NCBI GenBank assembly: GCA_903934275.1
Contig: CAIZNF010000659.1
Location: forward strand, 1 to 13,456
Source of the DNA: an uncultured Nitrosomonadales bacterium
GTDB lineage: Bacteria > Pseudomonadota > Gammaproteobacteria > Burkholderiales > Gallionellaceae
Direction of reading: 5' to 3'
DNA length: 13,456 nt
Numbering within the stretch: the first letter of the stretch is position 1; every line of letters starts with the position of its first letter. This document shows, piece by piece, positions 6,774 to 12,224 of the stretch. The notes under the pieces were generated by a model, which did not search any database, was not told the origin of the DNA, and saw only the letters and a list, made by a program, of their open reading frames with translations. Made by a program: the position numbers and the translations under genes.

Positions 6774-6940
6774 TCGTCATAGCAAAAGCTATCGGGGAGC
6801 AGAACCGATACCGCAGGGTGTACTCCTCCCACCATGTCGAGCATAGCCAGACCTGCATTTTTTATTAGGCTCGTCCTGTTTGGGATCAATGCAAAGCTGA
6901 TCCTGTGAATGCTCCACCCAACCACTGCACACACATAGCA
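6774..6940. other. Convergent intergenic region with small inverted repeats
   Basis: This 167-bp stretch separates the 3' ends of the outer membrane factor (+) and argA (-). It holds several weak inverted repeats: ATAGC/GCTAT (6779-6783 and 6788-6792, AAAA loop), TATCGG/CCGATA (6790-6795 and 6805-6810), and GGATCA/TGATCC (6883-6888 and 6898-6903). A T-run, CATTTTTTATT, lies near 6860 but has no strong stem directly before it. Any of these may help end transcription; none is a textbook intrinsic terminator. Confidence 0.45.
6813..6826. repeat. Fragment related to the 5271 palindrome
   Basis: GCAGGGTGTACTCC matches the left end of the 5271-5321 element (GCAGGGTGCATTCC) at 12 of 14 bases. The opposite arm is absent or eroded; only GGTG (6817-6820) and CACC (6830-6833) can pair. 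It looks like a partial or decayed copy 40 bases after the efflux operon. Confidence 0.45.
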
Positions 6941-8263
6941 TCAAATCTTCCGCACAAACACCTTCGATTTCCGGTGATAGTTATATAGCGACTTCTTCTG
7001 CGTGGGCAGCGCGGATACATCGGCTTCATTGAAACCGCGCTCAATGAACCAGTGCGCGGTGCGTGTGGTGAGTACGAATAATTTCTTTAGTCCCTGAGCC
7101 TTGGCAATGCTGATCATGTGGTCGAGAATAACTTGGCCGTAGCCCCGGTCGCGGCATTGCGCATCCACCGCGAGGCAGGCCAATTCGGCGGCGGCTTCGT
7201 CGGGAAACGGATATAACGCGGCGCATCCGACGATGCGGTGGTCGTGTTCCAGCACCACGAAGCGTGCAATTTCACGCTCCAGTAATTCGCGGCTGCGCCG
7301 CACCAGAATTCCCTCGGCTTCCAATGGCCGCAACAGATGCAGGATGCCCCCGACATCTTCGATGGTGGTGGCGCGCAAGGTGTTGAGCGTGCTTTCCACT
7401 ACCATTGTGCCGATGCCTTCATCGCTGAACAGCTCCTGCAATACCGCACCATCGGTGTGGCGGCTGATCAGGTGGGTGCGGGCCACGCCTGCTTCGCAGG
7501 CGCGTATCGCACAGGGCAGGAACAACAGCACGTCATCCGGTAGTTTGCGTTTCCAGGATAAAACGGTTTGCGCCTCGGCGATGGTGAGATCCTTGAGCAG
7601 CTTGCCTTTCTTGTCTTGCACGCCGTCGGTATCCATCAGAAACATCAACTTGTCGGCATCCAGCGCGATGGCTGTGGCGGTGGCGATATCTTCCAAGGTG
7701 ACGTTGAACACCTCGCCGGTGGGCGAATAGCCGAGCGGCGAGAGCAGCACCACTTCGCCGAAATCCATGCGATCGTTCAGCGCGGCGACATCCACCTTGC
7801 GCACGCTGCCGGTGTGCATCAGATCCACGCCGTTGATGATGCCGATCGGTTGCGCGGTGATGAAATTGCCGCCCGCCACACGTATGTCGGCGTTGGCCAT
7901 CGGCGAATTAGCCAGCCCCATCGATAGCAGCGCCTCGATTTCCACACGCACCCGTCCGACAGCTTCCTTCACACACTGCATGCTTTCCGCATCGGTCATG
8001 CGGATACCCTGATGATAGGTGCCGCCCAGATTGTTTTTCGCCAAGTGCTGTTCGATCTGCGGGCGCGCGCCATGCACCAGAACCAGCCGGATACCGAGCG
8101 CGGCAAGCAGATTGAAGTCGTGCGTCAGCTCGACAAATTTGCCGTCCGCGACCACTTCGCCGCCGAAGGCGATGACGAAGGTGCGCCCGCGAAATGCATT
8201 GATGTAGGGCGCGACTGAGCGAAACCATGCAACGAAATCGGCGGGTGCGGTAGTAATGGGCAT
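6941..8263 (-). CDS. argA: N-acetylglutamate synthase (amino-acid N-acetyltransferase)
   Basis: The 440-residue protein transfers acetyl from acetyl-CoA to glutamate, the first step of arginine biosynthesis in the cytoplasm. The N-terminal amino-acid-kinase-like domain (about 1-285) includes FVIAFGGEVV, LVLVHGARPQIEQHL, GIRMTDAESM and the VVLLSPLGYSPTGEVFNV region. In classical ArgA this domain carries arginine feedback regulation rather than kinase activity. A GNAT acetyltransferase domain follows (about 295-440), with the acetyl-CoA-binding loop RDRGYG at 371-376 and the C-terminal NYHRKSKVF stretch typical of ArgA. Length fits the ArgA family (about 440). The start is well set: AGGAGG (complement of 8272-8277) lies eight bases upstream of the ATG. 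It is the last gene of the rsmE-tautomerase-argA unit, 45 bp after the tautomerase, and converges on the efflux operon. No ArgR box was evident in the short gap before it. Confidence 0.95.
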   Translation of the reverse strand: MPITTAPADFVAWFRSVAPYINAFRGRTFVIAFGGEVVADGKFVELTHDFNLLAALGIRLVLVHGARPQIEQHLAKNNLGGTYHQGIRMTDAESMQCVKEAVGRVRVEIEALLSMGLANSPMANADIRVAGGNFITAQPIGIINGVDLMHTGSVRKVDVAALNDRMDFGEVVLLSPLGYSPTGEVFNVTLEDIATATAIALDADKLMFLMDTDGVQDKKGKLLKDLTIAEAQTVLSWKRKLPDDVLLFLPCAIRACEAGVARTHLISRHTDGAVLQELFSDEGIGTMVVESTLNTLRATTIEDVGGILHLLRPLEAEGILVRRSRELLEREIARFVVLEHDHRIVGCAALYPFPDEAAAELACLAVDAQCRDRGYGQVILDHMISIAKAQGLKKLFVLTTRTAHWFIERGFNEADVSALPTQKKSLYNYHRKSKVFVRKI

Positions 8264-8308
8264 TCTTGTGGCCTCCTATGAGCTTTGTATCGTGCGCATC
8301 ATGCCGTG

Positions 8309-8494
8309 CTACGCCTCATCTAGCAACTGCCCACCGATTGCCCAGTTTTCGTCGGGCAATTCGTCGAAGGCGATGTAAGTGTAGGACTTGGGTTTGAGCG
8401 CGATGCGCTCCAGCGTGTCGGTAATCTCGGCGGCGATTTTGGCTTTCTGTTCGCGGCTCAGCGTTCCCGCAATGCGAATGTTGACGTATGGCAT
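8309..8494 (-). CDS. 4-oxalocrotonate tautomerase family protein
   Basis: This 61-residue protein starts MPYVNIRIAGTLSREQKAKI. The catalytic residue of this family is Pro1 after removal of the initiator Met, and here Pro follows Met directly. The size matches 4-oxalocrotonate tautomerase monomers (about 60-75 residues), which assemble into dimers or hexamers with a beta-alpha-beta fold. Downstream are the helix ITDTLERIALKP and the strand YTYIAFDELPDENWAIGG, whose NWAIGG ending is common in this family. AGGAGG lies four bases before the ATG. Such proteins convert enol to keto forms of unsaturated acids; no catabolic genes are nearby, so the substrate is unknown. It lies between rsmE and argA on the same strand and is probably co-transcribed with them. 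A biosynthetic or detoxifying role is possible but unproven. Confidence 0.88.
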   Translation of the reverse strand: MPYVNIRIAGTLSREQKAKIAAEITDTLERIALKPKSYTYIAFDELPDENWAIGGQLLDEA

Positions 8495-8517
8495 GATTCC
8501 TCCTGTTATTGGCTTTT

Positions 8518-8555
8518 CCCACTACCTACTACCCACTTGCTACTAACCACTAACC
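8518..8555. repeat. Low-complexity CTA/CCAC-rich repeat at the rsmE 3' end
   Basis: On the + strand this 38-bp stretch is a run of near-repeats of CTAC, CCAC and CTAACC (for example CTACCTACTACCCAC, then CTACTAACCACTAACC). On the coding strand it reads as TTAGTGG/TAGTAGG units starting at the rsmE stop codon. It makes up most of the 55-bp gap between rsmE and the tautomerase. Similar TAGTGGGTAGTAGG runs occur between genes in some proteobacteria; that is from memory and was not searched. Confidence 0.5.
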
Positions 8556-9281
8556 AAAATCCCCCCACAGCGTTTGCAGCGCGGCCAATCCGGCGACCGC
8601 CGCAGTCTCGGTTCGCAGCACGCGCGCGCCCATGCGGATCGCGCTAAAGCCGCAATGCAGCGCGGACTCGCTTTCAGCCTGGGTGAAACCGCCCTCCGCA
8701 CCGATCAGCAGCATGACGCTGCCATTCGGTTTGGCTTGCGCGTTCAGCGGGGTGACACCTTCCGGCAGCAGGATGAACTTGCTGCCGGTCGTGGCGCGCA
8801 TCTGTTGCAACCACGCCATGATGTCCAGCGGCGCGTGTATTTTGGGCAGCACATTGCGCCCGCATTGTTCGCAGGCCGAGATGGCGACTTGCCGCCAATG
8901 TTCGAGCCTCTTGGTGGCGCGCTCGGCAGATAGTCTGGCGACACTGCGCTCGGTGTCGAGCGGTTGTATTTCTGCCGCGCCCAGCTCGGTGGCTTTCTGG
9001 ATCACCCAATCCATTTTTTCGCTGCTCGACAGGGCCTGCGCCAACAGTATCCGCAAGGGTGATTCGAGGTCAGTATGTATGGCGGTAATATTACCGATAA
9101 CCACACGCTTGCCGCTGAGTTCGGTAATTACGCCGTGGCACGCATTGCCCATGCCATCGAACATTTCCACGCGACGTCCTTCGCGTAGCCGCAACACGCG
9201 CGCGGCATGGTGCGCCGCATCCGAAGGCAGGTCAAACGAGCCGCCAGATGGCAGCGGAGGGGGGCAGTAGAAGCGCGGCAT
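8550..9281 (-). CDS. rsmE: 16S rRNA (uracil-1498-N3)-methyltransferase
   Basis: The 243-residue protein is a SPOUT-class (trefoil-knot) methyltransferase that uses S-adenosylmethionine to methylate N3 of U1498 in 16S rRNA on assembled 30S subunits. The N-terminal PUA-like domain (about 1-70) contains HHAARVLRLREGRRVEMFDG, the conserved opening of RsmE. The knot domain includes LLAQALSSSEKMDWVIQKAT (about 89-108), then ELGAAEIQPLDTERSV, HWRQVAISACEQCGRN, the SAM-loop motif LIGAEGGF at 192-199, and RMGARVLRTETA near 216-227. All signature motifs are present and length is typical. No clear Shine-Dalgarno precedes the ATG (GACCGACCC just upstream), so initiation may be weak or leaderless-like if transcription starts close by. 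It is the first gene of the leftward unit and shares a 74-bp promoter region with the divergent thioredoxin-like gene. Confidence 0.95.
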   Translation of the reverse strand: MPRFYCPPPLPSGGSFDLPSDAAHHAARVLRLREGRRVEMFDGMGNACHGVITELSGKRVVIGNITAIHTDLESPLRILLAQALSSSEKMDWVIQKATELGAAEIQPLDTERSVARLSAERATKRLEHWRQVAISACEQCGRNVLPKIHAPLDIMAWLQQMRATTGSKFILLPEGVTPLNAQAKPNGSVMLLIGAEGGFTQAESESALHCGFSAIRMGARVLRTETAAVAGLAALQTLWGDFG

Positions 9282-9316
9282 GGGTCGGTCAGCAAACGAA
9301 TAAGGGCATCCGCGTG

Positions 9317-9346
9317 ATGATATAATGCCACGAAGAACTTTGTCAG
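9317..9346 (-). promoter_or_regulatory. Possible sigma-70 promoter for rsmE
   Basis: Read on the - strand, CTGACA (complement of 9341-9346) is a good -35 match to TTGACA. Candidate -10 hexamers are TATATC (9324-9319, 16-bp spacing) and TATCAT (9322-9317, 18-bp spacing). Transcription would start near 9310, about 30 bases before the rsmE ATG. Its -10 overlaps that of the opposite promoter. Confidence 0.4.
9318..9326 (+). promoter_or_regulatory. Extended -10 promoter for the thioredoxin-like gene
   Basis: TGATATAAT at 9318-9326 is a perfect extended -10 element (TGnTATAAT). The corresponding -35 position (GAATAA, near 9298-9303) is poor, which is normal for extended -10 promoters. Predicted transcription start is near 9333, giving a leader of about 20 bases that still contains the AGGAA ribosome binding site (9345-9349) before ATG 9356. 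Confidence 0.6.
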
Positions 9347-9355
9347 GAATATGAA

Positions 9356-9913
9356 ATGGCTAGCCTGCAACCCCCGTTATGCGATTTTGGTTGGAAAGCC
9401 CGCGATTTCGGTCTGCTCGGCGTGGATGGAAAGCGCTATAACCTTGCCAAAGCACGCGGCAAAAACGGCCTGCTGGTGATGTTCATCTGCAACCACTGCC
9501 CTTATGTGAAATCCATCCGAGACCATCTCGTACGCGATACGCGCGAACTACAGCAGCAAGGCATTAACAGCATCGCCATCATGTCCAATGACCCCGCCGA
9601 ATATGCGGAGGATTCGTTTGATAACATGAAATTGGTGGCAAGCCAATACGGCTACCCTTTCCCTTATGTGTGGGACGAGACCCAGCAGGTCGCCAAAGAT
9701 TATGGCGCGGTATGCACGCCGGATTTTTTTGGATTCAATGCCAATCTTGAACTGCAATATCGTGGCCGGTTGGACGCATCGCGCAAGGAGGTGGTCGCCG
9801 ATGCGCCGCGCGAGCTGTTCAATGCGATGCTGCAAATCGCCAAAACCGGGCAGGGGCCGCACGAGCAAATCGCCAGCATGGGCTGTTCCATTAAATGGAA
9901 ATGTGAAGCATAA
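9356..9913 (+). CDS. Thioredoxin-fold redoxin (AhpC/TSA-like, peroxiredoxin-like family)
   Basis: The 185-residue protein has the thioredoxin-like fold of the PRX-like/redoxin group. After APDF-like KARDFGLLGVDGKRYNL comes VMFICNHCPYVK with a CxxC pair at Cys45 and Cys48, in the position of a thioredoxin active site. SNDPAEYAEDSF and PFPYVWDETQQVAKDYGAVC follow, with Cys120 before Thr-Pro, the place of the cis-proline loop. Two more cysteines are near the end (Cys177 in MGCSIKWK, and Cys183). No signal peptide is seen, so a cytoplasmic thiol reductase or peroxide-handling role is likely. The substrate is unknown. AGGAA precedes the ATG at good spacing, and the gene is the first of a rightward unit, 48 bp before the phosphatase gene. 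Paralogues of this type are common as single genes of unclear function in proteobacteria and cyanobacteria. Confidence 0.85.
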   Translation: MASLQPPLCDFGWKARDFGLLGVDGKRYNLAKARGKNGLLVMFICNHCPYVKSIRDHLVRDTRELQQQGINSIAIMSNDPAEYAEDSFDNMKLVASQYGYPFPYVWDETQQVAKDYGAVCTPDFFGFNANLELQYRGRLDASRKEVVADAPRELFNAMLQIAKTGQGPHEQIASMGCSIKWKCEA

Positions 9914-9961
9914 GCGGTAACTGGAAATGAAAAATATGAGTGGCAAATGGAAAGGTGTGGC

Positions 9962-10774
9962 ATGACGAGGCCAGCGGCACGCGGTATGAGCGCAATGCTC
10001 AAAGCGATAGTTGCGGCAGTCAAGCTGGTCGCGGCTGAAGAAATCATGCCGCGCTATCTCAAGGTGGCGCACCAGCGCAAGAGTGACGGCAGCCTGTGTA
10101 CCGAAGCGGATGTGGCCGCACAAACCGCATTAACCAAAAAGCTTCAAGCCATTCTCAACGTGCCGGTGATGGGCGAGGAAATGTCCACCGCGGAGCAACA
10201 TGCGATATGGCAATCCGGCAGCGATGGTATGTGGTGCATAGATCCGATTGATGGCACGTCCAACTTTGTGCGCGGCCTGCCTTATTTTGCGGTGTCCATC
10301 GCGCTGCTGCGCGGAGGCAAAAGCGTGCTGGGCGTGGTGTACGACCCGGTGAAGGATGAAGTATTTGCCGCCGAACTGGGCAAGGGCGCGTTCTTGAACG
10401 GCGAGAAACTGGTCGGGCGCGAAGCGCCGGGGTCGCTGGAGCAGGCTCTGGCCAATGTCGACCTGAAGCGGCTCGGAAAAAAATTAGCCGGGCAACTGGC
10501 AACCCATCCGCCGTACGCTTCACAGCGCAATTTTGGTGCAAGCACCTTGGATTGGTGCTACACCGCCACCGGGCGCTACGACGTGTATTTGCATGGTGGG
10601 CAAAAGCTTTGGGATTACGCTGCCGGCTTGTTGATTTTGCAGGAATCTGGCGGCTATGCTTGCTGCATTGAAAGCGACGATTTTGAGCGGGGAGATATCT
10701 GGCAACGCTCGGTGATCGCGGCACATGATAAAAAGCTGTTTGACGAATGGAAAAAATGGATACGCGCGCAGTAG
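9962..10774 (+). CDS. Inositol monophosphatase-family phosphatase
   Basis: With the start at 9962 the product has 270 residues, normal for the Mg2+-dependent IMPase family. Metal and substrate motifs are all present: KSDGSLCTEAD at 40-50, GEE at 71-73, WCIDPIDGTSNF at 91-102 (motif A, metal ligands Asp94 and Asp97), GVVYDPVKDEVFAAELGKGA after it, and LWDYAAGLLILQESGG at 216-231 (motif B, Asp218). Members hydrolyse inositol-1-phosphate, histidinol phosphate, 3'-phosphoadenosine 5'-phosphate or fructose-1,6-bisphosphate. The motifs alone do not tell these apart, so HisN-like histidinol phosphatase is a possibility. I chose ATG 9962 because AAAGGTG precedes it; ATG 9947 is in frame and would add five residues. 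It lies between the redoxin and trkA on the same strand, with no sign of a terminator before it. Confidence 0.87.
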   Translation: MTRPAARGMSAMLKAIVAAVKLVAAEEIMPRYLKVAHQRKSDGSLCTEADVAAQTALTKKLQAILNVPVMGEEMSTAEQHAIWQSGSDGMWCIDPIDGTSNFVRGLPYFAVSIALLRGGKSVLGVVYDPVKDEVFAAELGKGAFLNGEKLVGREAPGSLEQALANVDLKRLGKKLAGQLATHPPYASQRNFGASTLDWCYTATGRYDVYLHGGQKLWDYAAGLLILQESGGYACCIESDDFERGDIWQRSVIAAHDKKLFDEWKKWIRAQ

Positions 10775-10776
10775 GG

Positions 10777-10825
10777 GTACGGGGGACTTTTATTCCGGCA
10801 CCAGCGCGGAGCGCCGTGCCCGTAC
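10777..10825. repeat. Nested hairpin between the phosphatase gene and trkA
   Basis: GTACGGG (10777-10783) and CCCGTAC (10819-10825) are perfect inverted outer arms. Inside, GGCAC (10797-10801) pairs with GTGCC (10816-10820), continued by GCGC/GCGC (10804-10807 and 10811-10814) around GGA. Inner and outer stems share bases 10819-10820, so they compete. The right arm ends four bases before the trkA ribosome binding site AAGGAGA (10829-10835). There is no T-run after it. Confidence 0.65.
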
Positions 10826-10840
10826 GATAAGGAGAATGTC

Positions 10841-12214
10841 GTGAAAATATTGATACTCGGTGCGGGCCAGGTCGGCTCGACAGTGGCGGAAAGTCTGGTC
10901 AGCGAGGCCAACGACATCACCATTGTGGATTCCGATAGCGATAAGCTGCATCAGCTGCGTGATCGGCTGGATTTGCGCACCTTGACCGGCAACGCCGCGC
11001 ACCCTTCCACGCTTGAGGAAGCGGGAATCGCCGACACCGACATCCTGCTGGCGGTCACACAAAGCGACGAGGTTAACTTGGTGGCCTGCAAGTTGGCGGC
11101 TAGTCTCTATAACACACCGACGCGCATTGCCCGAATTCGCTCCACCGATTACCTCGCGCGTCCCGAAGTGTTCAGTGCGGATAATTTCTGCGTGGATTTT
11201 TCGATATGCCCGGAGCAAATTCTCACCGAATACATCGTTAAACTAATCGAATTCCCGGAAGCACTCCAAGTGCTGGAATTCGCGGACGGCAAAGCTTCGC
11301 TGGTGGCGGTGCGCGCCTTTGAAGGCGGACCGCTGGTGGGTAAGCCGCTGAGTTTTTTGCGCACCCACATGCCGCAAATCGAAACGCGCGTAGCGGCAAT
11401 TTATCGCAAGGATAGATCGCTCATTCCCGAGGGCGATACCGTAATCGAGGATGGAGACGAAATCTTTTTCATTGCCGCGACCAACAACATCCGCAATGTG
11501 CTCAACGAAATGCGCCGCATGGATAAACCCGCCAAGCGGGTGATGATTGTCGGCGGCGGCAATATCGGTCGCCGCCTGGCAAAGGCTTTGGAGCGCGACT
11601 ATCAGGTCAAGCTGATCGAATACAACAAAAAATCCTGCGAAAAATTGGCCGGCGAGCTTGCCAATACGCTGGTGCTGCACGGCGATGGCACGGATGAAAA
11701 GTTGATGCAGCAGGAGCATGTCGGCGAAGTGGATGTGTTTTGTGCGCTTACCAACGATGATGAAAATAACATCATGTCCTCGCTGCTTGCCAAGCAGGGC
11801 GGCGCACGCAAGGTGATCGCGCTGATCAACCGTAGCGCGTATGTCGGTCTAGTGCAGGGCGGCAAAATCGACATCGCGGTTTCTCCGGCATATGTCACCA
11901 TCGGCTCGCTGCTCGCCTATGTGCGGCAAGGCGATGTGGCGGTGGTGCATTCGCTGCGGCGCGGCGCGGCGGAAGCCCTCGAACTGGTGGTTCATGGTGA
12001 CCGCCAGTCCTCGCGCGTGGTGGGGAAGCGCATCGACGAAATCGACCTGCCCAAGGGGGTGACCATCGGCGCGATCGTGCGTGGCGGTGAGGTCATCATG
12101 GGGCATCACGACGTGACTATTGAAGCCGAAGATCATGTCATCATATTTGTGATCAACAAAATCATGGTGCGCAAGGTCGAAAAATTGTTCCAGGTCAATA
12201 TCGGGTTTTTCTGA
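10841..12214 (+). CDS. trkA: Trk system potassium uptake protein TrkA (NAD/ATP-binding gating subunit)
   Basis: The 457-residue cytoplasmic protein has the duplicated RCK (KTN) layout of full-length TrkA. The first Rossmann domain opens MKILILGAGQVG with the glycine motif at 7-12 and acidic Asp30 at the end of the second strand (ITIVD), the usual mark of NAD binding. A first RCK_C domain follows (about 140-220). The second Rossmann domain is at about 230-345, with VMIVGGGNIGRRL (Gly238-Gly243) and Glu after KLIEYN. The C-terminal RCK_C domain runs to residue 457. TrkA rings bind TrkH and gate potassium flow in response to nucleotides. Translation starts at GTG 10841, set by AAGGAGA at 10829-10835 and by alignment of the MKI opening. 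An ATG just upstream (10836) is out of frame. It is followed 10 bp later by trkH, so the two are almost certainly one operon. Confidence 0.96.
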   Translation: MKILILGAGQVGSTVAESLVSEANDITIVDSDSDKLHQLRDRLDLRTLTGNAAHPSTLEEAGIADTDILLAVTQSDEVNLVACKLAASLYNTPTRIARIRSTDYLARPEVFSADNFCVDFSICPEQILTEYIVKLIEFPEALQVLEFADGKASLVAVRAFEGGPLVGKPLSFLRTHMPQIETRVAAIYRKDRSLIPEGDTVIEDGDEIFFIAATNNIRNVLNEMRRMDKPAKRVMIVGGGNIGRRLAKALERDYQVKLIEYNKKSCEKLAGELANTLVLHGDGTDEKLMQQEHVGEVDVFCALTNDDENNIMSSLLAKQGGARKVIALINRSAYVGLVQGGKIDIAVSPAYVTIGSLLAYVRQGDVAVVHSLRRGAAEALELVVHGDRQSSRVVGKRIDEIDLPKGVTIGAIVRGGEVIMGHHDVTIEAEDHVIIFVINKIMVRKVEKLFQVNIGFF

Positions 12215-12224
12215 TGGGAGTTAA

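Noticed and set aside
6850..6870. T-run CATTTTTTATT as an intrinsic terminator for the efflux operon
   Set aside because: No stable GC-rich stem lies directly upstream of the T-run, so the two-part signature is incomplete.
765..6899. Shared 13-mer CAATGCAAAGCTG at 765-777 and 6887-6899, on either side of the efflux operon
   Set aside because: I considered it as an attachment-site-like direct repeat. A single 13-base match is about what chance gives in a window of this size, and no integrase is present.
8632..9270. 212-codon + strand open frame opposite rsmE
   Set aside because: The - strand frame carries all RsmE signature motifs; the opposite frame is a composition artefact with no recognisable domain.
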